A stretch of 64,000 nt of DNA from Betaproteobacteria bacterium (GCA_012026885.1 VEPL01000030.1:1-64000); one strand, 5' to 3'; positions 1 through 8,264 are shown, counted from the first letter of the stretch. Numbers and translations are program-made. The notes: generated by a model from the sequence alone, not told the origin.

Positions 1-127
1 CACCAGTGCGTTTGCCTTAATACATTGCGTGGCCGAAACCACTGCATCAAGACACCCACACCTATCGGTTGTCCAAATTGTTAAAGATCTTGCAATCCCA
101 CTACCAACAAAACGTCAGCAGCAGAGA
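1..127 (-). other. 16S rRNA operon leader (rRNA gene itself lies off the left edge)
   Basis: Read on the minus strand, this stretch carries the classic proteobacterial rrn leader with the boxA-like string ATCTTTAACAATTT (about 74-87), followed by the GTGTGGG element (about 56-62) normally found upstream of 16S rRNA. It starts at the expected transcription start of the promoter at 134-162 and runs out of the window before the mature 16S begins. No protein gene is supported here. The identification rests on the conserved leader strings and the adjoining promoter. Confidence 0.8.
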
Positions 128-133
128 GATGAG

Positions 134-162
134 ATTATGAAACAGTCTCGAAAAAGCGTCAA
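134..162 (-). promoter_or_regulatory. rRNA operon promoter (-35/-10)
   Basis: On the minus strand TTGACG (157-162) and CATAAT (134-139) are separated by exactly 17 bases, a near-consensus sigma-70 promoter. Transcription would start near 127 and enter the rrn leader. The tRNA-fMet terminator at 200-229 lies just upstream, so the rrn unit has its own start. Confidence 0.82.
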
Positions 163-199
163 GCACTGCAGCCAATCTCGGTACTTCAGAACTCCCTGC

Positions 200-229
200 A
201 AACAAAAACGCTTGGCATAACCAAGCGTT
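200..229 (-). terminator. Rho-independent terminator of tRNA-fMet
   Basis: AACGCTTGG/CCAAGCGTT form a 9-bp stem (207-215 with 221-229) around a 5-base loop. On the minus strand a T-rich tract follows (TTTTGTT). It lies directly downstream of the tRNA-fMet 3' end at 238. Confidence 0.85.
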
Positions 230-237
230 CAGCTTGC

Positions 238-314
<77 letters not shown>

Positions 315-372
315 TCCGTCAGAGCCCTGCATTATGGCGGGACATCGAGACCCTGTCAACGCCGGAACAGAC

Positions 373-993
373 TTATTTGCGCTCAAGCCACTCCAGCAGC
401 CCGCTCCATTGTTCGATGTCGCGCCGGAACCTCGCCCGCGGCGGATCGAAGATGCTGAGGCCCGAAGCCGCCGCATTGACGTAGTTCTGCGTATTGCGCA
501 GGTAAGCGACGATAGGGATGTCGAAATGCTTCAAATACTCCTCCAGCATCGCCGCTGCCTTCGTGCGCGGATCCACGCGCATCGCGACAATTCCGAGCAC
601 GCCGCGGCGACCTCGCAATTCGCCGCGCAGCACACCGAGAAAATCCTCGGTCGCGGCCATGTCGAAGATCGATGGCGCGAGCGGAACAAGGACCTTATCG
701 ACGGCCCGCAGATAGTCCGAAAGCTTGTAGCCCTGCAAGCCCGCCGGCGCATCCAGAATCGACCAGTCGGCCTCGCGCGGCAGATTGAGGACAATCTGGT
801 TACCCCCAAAGTATCCTGTGACCTGGGCCACTCCGGGATCGCGGAAGGCCATCCAGCGCAAGGCGGACTGTTGCCGGTCGAGATCGCACAAGGTAACGCG
901 CCCCCCCTGGTTCGCAAAATAGCCTGCCAGATTGGTCGCGAGCGTGGTCTTGCCCGCACCACCCTTCGGATTCGCAACAAGTACGACGCCCAT
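373..993 (-). CDS. Orphan ParA/MinD-family ATPase
   Basis: A 206-residue P-loop ATPase. The deviant Walker A motif KGGAGKTT (residues 10-17) with its signature lysine marks the ParA/MinD superfamily, and CDLDRQQ near residue 40 is the switch region after strand 2. These proteins move cargo by ATP-dependent dimerisation on DNA or membrane. There is no N-terminal DNA-binding domain and no parB or other cargo gene next to it, so it is not the chromosomal ParA of a parAB pair. It is transcribed away from the IclR gene, and tRNA-fMet lies downstream in the same orientation. The cargo is unknown; plasmid-type partitioning, polar localisation or metabolic positioning are all possible. Confidence 0.85.
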   Translation of the reverse strand: MGVVLVANPKGGAGKTTLATNLAGYFANQGGRVTLCDLDRQQSALRWMAFRDPGVAQVTGYFGGNQIVLNLPREADWSILDAPAGLQGYKLSDYLRAVDKVLVPLAPSIFDMAATEDFLGVLRGELRGRRGVLGIVAMRVDPRTKAAAMLEEYLKHFDIPIVAYLRNTQNYVNAAASGLSIFDPPRARFRRDIEQWSGLLEWLERK

Positions 994-1092
994 GACTTAT
1001 CCCCCAGATCAAATTTGTGAATATTCGCCGACGAAAGAATCCGTCGCAAGTCTAGAATTCACTAGCCCGCTTTTGAACACCGCAGACCATCC

Positions 1093-1941
1093 ATGACAAC
1101 CCCTCCTGCCGAGCGCCAAGGCATCCAGTCGGTCGAGATCGGCTTCAACCTGCTTCGGATACTCTCGCGCAGCACCAGGCCGATGATGCTGCGCGACATC
1201 GCGGCCGGTGCTGCCATGCCCCCGGCCAAGGCACACCGTTACATGGTCAGTTTTCTCCGTCTGGGGCTCGTCGAACAGGATCGCGCCACCGGCCGATATG
1301 ATCTAGGTGCCCGATCGCTGGAACTCGGCTTGGCCGGCATTGCCCGCATGGACCCGGTCCGGCAGGCCGGACCACTCCTCGAAGACCTCTGCGACAACAT
1401 CGGCGGCACCGTCGCCCTGGCGGTATGGGGAAGCTACGGCCCCACCATCGTGCGCATCGTCGATGCCGGCGGTCCGATCAGCGTCACCCTCCGGCATGGC
1501 GCCGTGCTGTCGCTCTGCAAATCAGCGACCGGACGGGCCTTCGCCGCCTTCTTCCGGTCACCCTTGCTGAAAGAGGCACTCGAACGGGAACTTGGCGAAA
1601 TCGCGCGCAGCGAAGGCGTGGCAACAGGAACCGTACGGCGGCAATTCGAGACAATGCTCCGGGAAATTATCCTGCGCGGAATTGCCCGCACATCGGGGAG
1701 CTTGACGCCCGGGATCAATGGACTGAGCGTCCCTGTCTACGAACACGGCGGCCGCATGGTGGCGGCCATCACTTCGCTGGGCTCCGTAGGGGATTTCGAC
1801 GTCGATTGGGACAGTCCTGCGGCCAAGGCGATGAAGGAAGCCGGAAGCGCCCTTTCCCGGCGGCTCGGATACGGAATGGCTACCGAGCCGCGCAGCGAAC
1901 CGCACTCTGGTGCCCCCGGTCGGAATCGAACCAACACCTGA
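1093..1941 (+). CDS. IclR-family transcriptional regulator
   Basis: A 282-residue protein with an N-terminal winged helix (about residues 10-65, starting GIQSVEIGFNLL) and a C-terminal IclR effector domain. The domain is recognisable from QAGPLLEDLCDNIGGTVAL and the late segment with GINGLSVPVYEHGG. IclR proteins usually control catabolic operons in response to small organic acids or aromatics. No catabolic operon adjoins it; the divergent neighbour is the ParA gene, so its target cannot be read from context. The last dozen codons lie antisense to the 3' part of tRNA-Thr(UGU), producing a non-conserved tail (APGRNRTNT). The native end has probably been replaced or extended by read-through into the tRNA. 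Confidence 0.88.
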   Translation: MTTPPAERQGIQSVEIGFNLLRILSRSTRPMMLRDIAAGAAMPPAKAHRYMVSFLRLGLVEQDRATGRYDLGARSLELGLAGIARMDPVRQAGPLLEDLCDNIGGTVALAVWGSYGPTIVRIVDAGGPISVTLRHGAVLSLCKSATGRAFAAFFRSPLLKEALERELGEIARSEGVATGTVRRQFETMLREIILRGIARTSGSLTPGINGLSVPVYEHGGRMVAAITSLGSVGDFDVDWDSPAAKAMKEAGSALSRRLGYGMATEPRSEPHSGAPGRNRTNT

Positions 1942-1981
1942 TGATTACAAATCAACTGCACGACCTTCATGCTACGGGGGC
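1908..1981 (-). tRNA. tRNA-Thr (UGU), with atypical D-arm
   Basis: A 74-nt cloverleaf on the minus strand. It has a perfect 7-bp acceptor stem (GCCCCCG/CGGGGGC), discriminator A, encoded CCA (1908-1910), anticodon loop TTTGTAA (UGU, threonine) and T-arm GTTGG TTCGATT CCGAC. The D-arm GCAT-GAAGGTC-GTGC is odd: position 14 is G rather than the near-universal A, and one anticodon-stem pair (28-42) is T-T. It overlaps the 3' end of the IclR gene on the other strand. It may be functional but divergent, or an early pseudogene. Confidence 0.75.
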
Positions 1982-2067
1982 AACAGGGCACGAATTATAG
2001 CCTTGCGCGCATCCGGCTGCTCCGCTGACCGCACCAACGACTGATCGCCGCTTCGCCTGGAAACAAA

Positions 2068-2610
2068 ATGTCGAACGTCAATTTCTGCACACGCTGCGGA
2101 TTCGAGGTTACCGTGATGGTGCCGCCCGGCGACAACCTGCCTCGTCATACCTGTTCCCGCTGCGGACACATTCACTACGAGAACCCGCGCTTGGTTGTCG
2201 GGTGCGTGGCGTCATGGGAAGGCCGTCTTTTACTGTGCCGGCGCGCGATCGAGCCGCGCCTGGGCTACTGGACCCTGCCAGGCGGTTTCATGGAGAACGG
2301 AGAATCAGCCGCCGATGCTGCGCGGCGCGAGGCGAAGGAAGAGGCGGGGGCCGATATCATCATTGACGCCCCCTTCGCGATGGTCAGCATCCCGCACATC
2401 AATCAGGTGCACCTCTTTTACCGCGGACACCTTGGGCACGACGGGCTTTCCCCCGGCGAGGAAAGTCTCGAGGCAACGCTGATTTCGCCTGAAGGGTTGC
2501 CATGGAATCAACTTGCCTTCCGCAGTGTCGCGTTCTGCCTGGAACGATACCTGGCCGACGCCGGGCGCAATTGCTTCGGATTCCACGAAACGGCCATTAC
2601 CCCGCCCTAA
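2068..2610 (+). CDS. Nudix hydrolase with N-terminal zinc ribbon
   Basis: A 180-residue protein. Two CxxC pairs (C7/C10 and C29/C32) form a zinc ribbon like that of NADH pyrophosphatases. The Nudix box at about residues 72-94 runs from GGFMENGES to REAKEEAG and holds the metal-binding REXXEE core. Such enzymes hydrolyse nucleoside diphosphates linked to another moiety (NADH, ADP-ribose and similar) with Mg2+ or Mn2+. The substrate cannot be fixed from the sequence. It is a single gene ending convergently with the ccoGH operon. A second ribbon-type Nudix gene of the same general kind lies at 17.3 kb. Confidence 0.9.
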   Translation: MSNVNFCTRCGFEVTVMVPPGDNLPRHTCSRCGHIHYENPRLVVGCVASWEGRLLLCRRAIEPRLGYWTLPGGFMENGESAADAARREAKEEAGADIIIDAPFAMVSIPHINQVHLFYRGHLGHDGLSPGEESLEATLISPEGLPWNQLAFRSVAFCLERYLADAGRNCFGFHETAITPP

Positions 2611-2660
2611 TCGGAAGGCTCCGAAACAAAGGTGGTATTGAGCCATCCGACGTACCGGAA

Positions 2661-2701
2661 TTGAAGAAAATTGCCCCTTGCGGACAAGGTCCGCAAGGGG
2701 C
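2661..2701 (-). terminator. Terminator of ccoG-ccoH-DUF3149 operon
   Basis: A 13-bp perfect stem, GCCCCTTGCGGAC/GTCCGCAAGGGGC (2673-2685 with 2689-2701), with a 3-base loop. On the minus strand it is followed by AATTTTCTT. It lies 36 bases beyond the stop codon of the DUF3149 gene. Confidence 0.88.
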
Positions 2702-2736
2702 GGCCGGAAACGCCCGAAGCCACGGCGCTCAGAAAA

Positions 2737-2877
2737 TCATTTGCCGACCTTGCGCGTCTCTTCGTCGATCTTGCTCGAATACATCTTCGCCATCGCAAAC
2801 CCGATGACGAGCACGCCGACGATGACACCCAAGCTCATCAAGCCGATGTCACTGCCGAAAAGAAGTTCCCACGCCAT
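2737..2877 (-). CDS. DUF3149 small membrane protein of the ccoGH operon
   Basis: A 46-residue protein (starts MAWELLFGSDIGL, ends TRKVGK) with a single hydrophobic segment at about residues 13-30 followed by a charged tail. The N-terminal tryptophan, the GS/TD-GLMSL pattern and the size fit DUF3149, a family of tiny single-span proteins commonly found beside cbb3 genes in betaproteobacteria. It is the last gene of the ccoG-ccoH unit, with 34 bases between the ccoH stop and its ATG and the operon terminator just after. It may be a cbb3 accessory or assembly peptide by position; no function is shown by the sequence. Confidence 0.75.
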   Translation of the reverse strand: MAWELLFGSDIGLMSLGVIVGVLVIGFAMAKMYSSKIDEETRKVGK

Positions 2878-2911
2878 AGCCTACCTCCCGTAGATATGTT
2901 GGTTAAAACGA

Positions 2912-3421
2912 TTAATCAACCTTCGCCACAAGACTCAACGGCTCTCCTGTATCGGACTGCCACTCGCCCTGAAGCCTCCATTTGCCGGCCGGATCCTCGA
3001 TCGAAACCAACCAGCGCCCGGATATGTCGGCGGACAAACGGCCGCCATAAAAACCCTGCCCTTCGGCCTGCAAGCGCACCAACTGATCCTGCCCGGCGCG
3101 CGTCGGATGGGCCAGCCTGAGCGACAGCTCCGCGGGAAACCCTTGAAACTCGCTCGCCTTGATAAGCAAGCGAACGCCCGTTCCGGCACGCATCAAGTCG
3201 GCGTGCAGGCCCATGCTGCCCGCGAGCTGGTCACGTTGCAACCGCTGGTTAACCGCAAGTCCCTGCTTGTAATAGTCATCGGTTACCAGGCCATCGTTGC
3301 TCACGATCGCAAGCCATAGCGTCGCGATGCCGGCGACGACGACGACCGCCGGGCCCGCCATCAGAATCCATGGCCAGCGCTCCTTGTACCAGGGCTTTAC
3401 GTCGTTTTGTATTGCGTTCAT
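2912..3421 (-). CDS. ccoH: FixH/CcoH family cbb3 oxidase assembly protein
   Basis: A 169-residue protein with one N-terminal membrane span (about residues 15-40, from RWPWILMAGPAVVVVAG) and a periplasmic beta-rich domain. The motif VTDDYYKQGLAVN right after the membrane span is characteristic of FixH/CcoH, which helps assemble the cbb3-type oxidase. The ATG at 3421 is chosen because it begins MNAIQND, directly before the FixH start region, and has GGGGA ahead of it. An upstream in-frame start would run into ccoG. It follows ccoG by 13 bases and is clearly co-transcribed. Confidence 0.88.
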   Translation of the reverse strand: MNAIQNDVKPWYKERWPWILMAGPAVVVVAGIATLWLAIVSNDGLVTDDYYKQGLAVNQRLQRDQLAGSMGLHADLMRAGTGVRLLIKASEFQGFPAELSLRLAHPTRAGQDQLVRLQAEGQGFYGGRLSADISGRWLVSIEDPAGKWRLQGEWQSDTGEPLSLVAKVD

Positions 3422-3434
3422 TGTTTTCCCCGGA

Positions 3435-4850
3435 TCACGGAAGCAGGAAGGATGCTTTTTCGCGAACCGCAATCCCGTCGTGATTCTGCGCCCTGACATC
3501 GAAGTGAATGGTATTTGCACCGGATTTGCCGGCTTCAGGTGGAACCCTTACGACGATCGTCACTTCGCGATTCTGGGCGCTACCGACCTCGACAATGGAG
3601 TCGCCAACGATTTCGATATCTTTCAGCCCGTCGACCGCAATCGAGTAACGTTTCGGCTCCTCGGTGGTATTCATGAGTTTCAAGTTGAAGACATTCTCGA
3701 TGCGGCCATCGTCGGCTTCGCGGGCGAGGACCGAGCGGTCGCGGATGATGTCAACCTTGAGCGGAACTCGTGTCGCCAACGACCACGCCGTGGCAATGAC
3801 GATGCCCATCAGAACGACCGTATAGAGCAGGATGCGCGGACGGAAGATATGGCGCATTACTTCGCCCGAGGACAAATGCTTTTCGAGGGCATTTTCGGTC
3901 GTGTAGCGGATCAACCCGCGCGGCAGGCCGACCTTGTCCATGACGGGATCGCATGCATCGATGCAGGCGCCGCAGCCGATGCACTCGTACTGGATACCCT
4001 TGCGGATATCGATTCCGGTCGGACAGACAGCCACGCAGAGACCGCAGTCGACACAGTCCCCCAGGCCGGCCGACTTGGCATCGACTCCCTTTTTCCGGGC
4101 TCCGCGCGGCTCGCCCCGCTCGGGATCATAGGTGATGACCAGAGTGTCCGGATCGTACATGACCCCCTGGAAGCGTGCATAAGGGCACATGTACTTGCAG
4201 ACCTGTTCGCGGAGGTAGCCCGCCTGCATATAGCAGAAACCTCCGTAGAACAGCGTCCAGAACGTTTCCCAACCGGACAGGCCGAATGGCAATGCCGAGA
4301 ACAATTCGTCCAGCGGCGTGAAATAGGCGACGAGAGTGAAACCCGTCCACAGTGAAATGAGTAGCCAGACGGCGTGCTTGACGGACTTGAGCCAGATCTT
4401 GCGCCCGGTGAGCGGCCCCTTGTCGAGCTTCATGCGTGCGGAACGATCGCCCTCGATCCGGTTCTCGACCCACATGAACAGTTCCGTATACACCGTCTGA
4501 GGACAGGCATACCCGCAGAACAAACGCCCCGCCACGGCGGTGAACAGGAACAAGGCGTAGGCGGAAATGATCAGCAGGACCGCCAGATAAAAGACATCCT
4601 GTGGCCAGAGGACGAGGCCGAAAAGATAAAACTTGCGTTCGACGAGGTGGAAGAGGACCGCCTGGCGATCGTTCCATTCAAGCCACGGCGCCCCGTAGAA
4701 GATGATCTGGGTCAGCCAGACGAAGGCCCAGCGCCAGTTGTCCCACCAGCCCTTGACGTCCCTGACGTAGATCTTCTTGTGTTTCTCGTAGAAAGAAACC
4801 GGCGCCGGTACCGGTGCTTGCGATGAAGGTGTGTTGCCGCTTGATTCCAT
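3435..4850 (-). CDS. ccoG: CcoG (FixG/RdxA) membrane ferredoxin, cbb3 copper-delivery reductase
   Basis: A 471-residue polyferredoxin with several membrane helices in the first 220 residues and two [4Fe-4S] cysteine clusters. These are C266, C269, C272, C276 (CVDCGLCVAVCP) and C290, C293, C296, C300 (CIGCGACIDACD). The C-terminal part is an Ig-like periplasmic domain. CcoG is known to reduce Cu(II) during copper delivery to the CuB centre of cbb3 oxidase. It is first in the operon with ccoH and the DUF3149 gene. An ANR/FNR-type box lies about 66 bases upstream (4916-4929), and the ccoNOQP terminator isolates it from the preceding block. Confidence 0.96.
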   Translation of the reverse strand: MESSGNTPSSQAPVPAPVSFYEKHKKIYVRDVKGWWDNWRWAFVWLTQIIFYGAPWLEWNDRQAVLFHLVERKFYLFGLVLWPQDVFYLAVLLIISAYALFLFTAVAGRLFCGYACPQTVYTELFMWVENRIEGDRSARMKLDKGPLTGRKIWLKSVKHAVWLLISLWTGFTLVAYFTPLDELFSALPFGLSGWETFWTLFYGGFCYMQAGYLREQVCKYMCPYARFQGVMYDPDTLVITYDPERGEPRGARKKGVDAKSAGLGDCVDCGLCVAVCPTGIDIRKGIQYECIGCGACIDACDPVMDKVGLPRGLIRYTTENALEKHLSSGEVMRHIFRPRILLYTVVLMGIVIATAWSLATRVPLKVDIIRDRSVLAREADDGRIENVFNLKLMNTTEEPKRYSIAVDGLKDIEIVGDSIVEVGSAQNREVTIVVRVPPEAGKSGANTIHFDVRAQNHDGIAVREKASFLLP

Positions 4851-4915
4851 GGTCGCTCTAAAGGCCTTCGCTCAGGGAGAAAGCGATAGTCTGACAGCCG
4901 CCCGCACGCGAGCCA

Positions 4916-4929
4916 TTGATAAACATCAG
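4916..4929. promoter_or_regulatory. ANR/FNR-type box upstream of ccoG
   Basis: TTGATAAACATCAG matches the FNR/ANR consensus TTGAT-N4-ATCAA at 9 of 10 defined positions. It lies in the 132-bp gap between the ccoP stop and the ccoG start, centred about 72 bases upstream of the ccoG ATG, a spacing suited to an activator near -41.5. Control by an FNR-type regulator is inferred from the match and from known practice for cco genes. Confidence 0.7.
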
Positions 4930-4943
4930 AGGTTGCTGATATT

Positions 4944-4977
4944 CAAAAAATAAACGGGGCGGTTGCCCGCCCCGTTT
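4944..4977 (-). terminator. Terminator of ccoNOQP operon
   Basis: An 11-bp stem, AAACGGGGCGG/CCGCCCCGTTT (4952-4962 with 4967-4977). On the minus strand it is followed by ATTTTTTG. It sits directly after the ccoP stop codon and separates ccoP from ccoG. Confidence 0.92.
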
Positions 4978-4982
4978 GCTAC

Positions 4983-5882
4983 TTACTTTGCGCCCTGGCT
5001 GAGACTCAGGACATAGGCAGACAGTACATGGACCTTGCCGTCGCCGAGGAATTCCTTCCAAGCCGGCATCTTGTTCTGGCGGCCATTGGTGATCGTCTCG
5101 ATGATGGTCGCTTCCGAGGAACCATACAACCAGACCTTGTCGGTCAGGTTGGGAGCACCCATGGCAATGTTGCCCTTGCCCTCGGGACCGTGGCACCCGA
5201 GGCAACCGGCAGCCACAAAGGCCTCCTTGCCCTTGGCGGCACGAACCGAATCACCCGGAAGCCCGGACAGGGAACGGACGAAGTTGGCCAGATCCTTGAT
5301 CGTCTCTGCACCGAGTTGCGGATGCGGCGGCATGACGCCCATGCGGCCAGCGGCGATGGTCGCCACGACCTGCTCGGGCTCGCCGCCCCACTGCCAGTCG
5401 TTGTCGGCAAGGTTGGGGAAACCCTTGGCGCCGCGAGCGTCTGCACCGTGACACTGCATGCAGTAGGTCAGGTAGAGGCGCTTGCCCATCTCCATGGCCT
5501 GCTTGTCGCCGGCAACCGCCTTCAGGTCCATCGCCAGGTATTTGTCGAACAACGGCTTGGCGGCGGCATCGGCCTTCTCGACTTCCGCCTTGTGCTGCCC
5601 GACCGAAGTCCATCCCAGCATGCCCTTGAAGTTGCCGAGCCCGGGATAGAGGGCGAGGTAGACAAACGCGAAGACGACGGTGATGACGAACATCCATGTC
5701 CACCACTTCGGCATCGGGTTGTTGTACTCCTCGAGGTCCCCGTCCCAGACGTGACCCATGGTCTTGCCCGGAGTAAAGGTTGCCTTGCCCTGCACGATGA
5801 GGAGAACCACGCAGGCGAGGATGCTGCCCACGACGATCACGATCACATACAGGTTCCAAAAATCGCTAACAAAGTCGCTCAT
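4983..5882 (-). CDS. ccoP: Cytochrome-c oxidase cbb3-type subunit III (CcoP)
   Basis: A 299-residue diheme c-type cytochrome subunit of the cbb3 oxidase. Two N-terminal membrane segments (about residues 10-30 and 60-80) are followed by two cytochrome c domains with heme motifs CMQCH (141-145) and CLGCH (227-231). It carries electrons from soluble cytochrome c, such as the c4 proteins encoded at 38-39.5 kb, to CcoO and CcoN. Length and two-domain layout are normal for CcoP. It is the last gene of ccoNOQP, starting 14 bases after the ccoQ stop and ending just before a strong terminator. Confidence 0.97.
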   Translation of the reverse strand: MSDFVSDFWNLYVIVIVVGSILACVVLLIVQGKATFTPGKTMGHVWDGDLEEYNNPMPKWWTWMFVITVVFAFVYLALYPGLGNFKGMLGWTSVGQHKAEVEKADAAAKPLFDKYLAMDLKAVAGDKQAMEMGKRLYLTYCMQCHGADARGAKGFPNLADNDWQWGGEPEQVVATIAAGRMGVMPPHPQLGAETIKDLANFVRSLSGLPGDSVRAAKGKEAFVAAGCLGCHGPEGKGNIAMGAPNLTDKVWLYGSSEATIIETITNGRQNKMPAWKEFLGDGKVHVLSAYVLSLSQGAK

Positions 5883-5896
5883 TTGCTTTCCTTTAT

Positions 5897-6070
5897 TCAG
5901 CGGGAGTGCGTCGCGTCAGGCTTCGCACTCTCGTCATGCTCCGCAAACGGAAGATTGGCAGCCTCCTCGAAACCCTTCTGGCTGCGCCTGCCGTAAGCCC
6001 ATCCGACGATGCCGAGGAAGCAGAGCAACCCGGCAACGGTCAGAATGGATCGGAAGTCATTGATATCCAT
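5897..6070 (-). CDS. ccoQ: Cytochrome-c oxidase cbb3-type subunit CcoQ/FixQ
   Basis: A 57-residue protein starting MDINDFRSILTVAG, with one membrane span (about residues 8-25) ending in WAYGRRSQKGFEEAANLPF. This FixQ pattern, a short helix followed by a polar cytoplasmic tail, and its place between ccoO and ccoP identify it. CcoQ stabilises the interaction of CcoP with the CcoNO core. The start lies 3 bases after the ccoO stop, so the two are probably translationally coupled. Confidence 0.93.
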   Translation of the reverse strand: MDINDFRSILTVAGLLCFLGIVGWAYGRRSQKGFEEAANLPFAEHDESAKPDATHSR

Positions 6071-6073
6071 GGC

Positions 6074-6709
6074 TTACTTGGTGTTCTTCAGCGCTGTGCC
6101 GAGACCCTGCAGGTAAGCGATGAGGACGTCCATTTCGGTCTTGTCACCGATCGCTGCGCGCGAGCCCTTGATCTCCTCGTCCGAGTAGGTCGGGATGCCG
6201 CGCATATTGGCGTAGGTTCGCATGACTTCCATCTTCTTCTCGATGTCGGCTCCGACGGTATCCTTGGCCTTGGTCGTCGCCAGCCACGGGAAGGCCGGCA
6301 TGTTCGACTCGGGAACGAGGTCGCGCGGATTGATCAGGTGGGCACGCTGCCATTCGTCGGAATAACGGCCGCCGACACGATGCAGGTCCGGACCGGTACG
6401 CTTGGAGCCCCACTGGAAGGGATGGTCATAGACGAACTCACCGGCGACCGAGTAATGGCCATAACGCTCGGTCTCGGCGCGGAACGGACGAATCATCTGC
6501 GAATGGCAGTTGTAGCAGCCTTCGCGGATATACACGTCACGGCCGGCCAGACGAACCGCGTCATAGGGCTTCACGCCCTCGACCGGGGTCGTGGTGGACT
6601 TCTGGAAAAACAGCGGAACGATCTCCAGCAGGCCGCCCCACACCACTACCAGGAGGGTGAGGACGATCAGCAGCGTGACGCTCTTCTCGATTTGCTCATG
6701 TTTGATCAT
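6074..6709 (-). CDS. ccoO: Cytochrome-c oxidase cbb3-type subunit II (CcoO)
   Basis: A 211-residue membrane-anchored monoheme cytochrome c. It has an N-terminal span at about residues 12-34 and the heme motif CYNCH at residues 65-69, within the CcoO-typical context [17 protein letters not shown]. CcoO passes electrons from CcoP to the heme b/CuB site in CcoN. The length is standard. It is second in the ccoNOQP operon, 15 bases after the ccoN stop. Confidence 0.97.
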   Translation of the reverse strand: MIKHEQIEKSVTLLIVLTLLVVVWGGLLEIVPLFFQKSTTTPVEGVKPYDAVRLAGRDVYIREGCYNCHSQMIRPFRAETERYGHYSVAGEFVYDHPFQWGSKRTGPDLHRVGGRYSDEWQRAHLINPRDLVPESNMPAFPWLATTKAKDTVGADIEKKMEVMRTYANMRGIPTYSDEEIKGSRAAIGDKTEMDVLIAYLQGLGTALKNTK

Positions 6710-6724
6710 TGTTCTATCCCCCTA

Positions 6725-8152
6725 TCAGGCGTGATGACCAGCCGGCGCGAGCACCGGAACATCTTCGGTCTTGCCGCCCGCCATGGTCTTGAACATGTTG
6801 TAGGCCATGATGAGCATGCCGCCCAAGAACAGCACGCCACCCAGCCAGCGGATCGCCCAGAACGGGTACGAACCCTTGACCGATTCGACGAAGCTGTAAG
6901 CCAGCGTGCCGTCCGGATTGATCGCGCGCCACATCAGACCCTGCATCACCCCGGCAATCCACATCGAGGCGATGTAAAGCACGGTCCCGATGGTGGCGAT
7001 CCAGAAATGGGTCGTGACCAGCTTGGTGCTGTACATCTCGGTCTTGCCGAACAGGCGCGGCAGCAGGTAGTAGATCGAACCGATCGAAACCATCGCCACC
7101 CAGCCCAGCGCGCCGGAATGGACGTGGCCTACGGTCCAGTCGGTGTAGTGCGACAGGGCGTTGACCGTCTTGATCGACATCATCGGGCCTTCGAACGTCG
7201 ACATGCCGTAGAAGGAGAGCGACGTGATCAGGAACTTCAGAACCGGATCGTCACGCAGTTTGTGCCAGGCACCCGACAGGGTCATGATGCCGTTGATCAT
7301 GCCACCCCAGGACGGCGCAAGCAGGATCAGGGAGAAGATCATGCCGACCGACTGGGTCCAGTCCGGCAGCGCCGTGTAATGCAGGTGGTGCGGACCCGCC
7401 CACATGTAGGTGAAGATCAGGGCCCAGAAGTGGACCACCGACAGGCGGTAGGAATACACCGGGCGGCCAGCCTGCTTCGGCACGAAGTAGTACATCATGC
7501 CGAGGAAGCCGGCGGTCAGGAAGAAACCGACCGCGTTATGCCCGTACCACCACTGGATCATCGCATCCTGCACGCCGGCATAGACCGAGTAGGACTTGGT
7601 CAGCGAAACCGGCATCGCCATGCTGTTGCCGAGGTGCAGCAACGCCACCGCGATGATGAAGGCGCCGAAAAACCAGTTGGCAACGTAGATGTGAGCCACC
7701 TTGCGCACCGCAACGGTGCCGAAGAAGACCACCGCATACGACACCCAGACGAGGGTGATCAGGATGTCGATCGGCCACTCGAGTTCGGCGTACTCCTTGC
7801 CGCTGGTGATGCCGAGCGGCAACGTGATGGCGGCGAGAACGATGATCAGTTGCCAGCCCCAGAACGTGAAGGGGATCAGCGGCCCGCCCCACAGGCGAAC
7901 GTGGCTGGTGCGCTGGACGACCCAGTAGGACGTCGCGAAAAGCGCGCAACCGCCGAAGGCGAAAATGACTGCATTGGTGTGCAACGGGCGGAGGCGCCCG
8001 AAATGCAGCCAGGGCCCGATATTCAACTCAGGCCAGACCAGCTGGGCGGCGATGATGACACCGACCAGCATGCCGACAATGCCCCAGATAACGGTCATTA
8101 CGGCAAACTGCCGCACGACCTTGTCGTTGTATGTGGTTTGCGTTCCAGACAT
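6725..8152 (-). CDS. ccoN: Cytochrome-c oxidase cbb3-type subunit I (CcoN)
   Basis: A 475-residue multi-span catalytic subunit of the high-affinity cbb3 oxidase, which reduces O2 to water and pumps protons under low oxygen. CcoN features include the [15 protein letters not shown] helix, the CuB-side [13 protein letters not shown] segment and the [13 protein letters not shown] loop. The ATG at 8152 ([10 protein letters not shown]) is preferred over an upstream in-frame ATG at 8215 because AGAGGTGG precedes it. It is first in ccoNOQP. The leader carries an ANR/FNR-type box at 8251-8264. Confidence 0.97.
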   Translation of the reverse strand: MSGTQTTYNDKVVRQFAVMTVIWGIVGMLVGVIIAAQLVWPELNIGPWLHFGRLRPLHTNAVIFAFGGCALFATSYWVVQRTSHVRLWGGPLIPFTFWGWQLIIVLAAITLPLGITSGKEYAELEWPIDILITLVWVSYAVVFFGTVAVRKVAHIYVANWFFGAFIIAVALLHLGNSMAMPVSLTKSYSVYAGVQDAMIQWWYGHNAVGFFLTAGFLGMMYYFVPKQAGRPVYSYRLSVVHFWALIFTYMWAGPHHLHYTALPDWTQSVGMIFSLILLAPSWGGMINGIMTLSGAWHKLRDDPVLKFLITSLSFYGMSTFEGPMMSIKTVNALSHYTDWTVGHVHSGALGWVAMVSIGSIYYLLPRLFGKTEMYSTKLVTTHFWIATIGTVLYIASMWIAGVMQGLMWRAINPDGTLAYSFVESVKGSYPFWAIRWLGGVLFLGGMLIMAYNMFKTMAGGKTEDVPVLAPAGHHA

Positions 8153-8250
8153 AAACCCACCTCTCGTAAAGAAAAAACCAGATGCCCCCGCATGCATCGC
8201 GCATGAAGAATGCATGACACCACATGGTATTTTAGAACGAGAAACGGAGT

Positions 8251-8264
8251 TTGACCTAGATCAA
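8251..8264. promoter_or_regulatory. ANR/FNR-type box upstream of ccoN
   Basis: TTGACCTAGATCAA matches TTGAT-N4-ATCAA at 9 of 10 positions. It is centred about 105 bases upstream of the ccoN start in the ccoS-ccoN intergenic region (8153-8436). With the site near -41.5, transcription would start around 8216. Oxygen-responsive activation of cbb3 operons by FNR/ANR proteins is well established; the assignment here is by motif and position. Confidence 0.8.

Noticed and set aside
29-220. 63-codon plus-strand ORF at the left edge
   Set aside because: It covers the rrn leader and promoter and the tRNA terminator on the other strand; no protein features.
1700-1716. FNR-like half-sites TTGACGCCCGGGATCAA inside the IclR gene
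   Set aside because: Spacing between the half-sites is 7, not 4, and the site is within a coding region.
5906-8206. Long open frame (766 codons) on the plus strand across the cco genes
   Set aside because: Antisense to ccoN, ccoO and ccoQ, with low-complexity Arg/His/Asp composition and no family match; produced by high GC at third codon positions.
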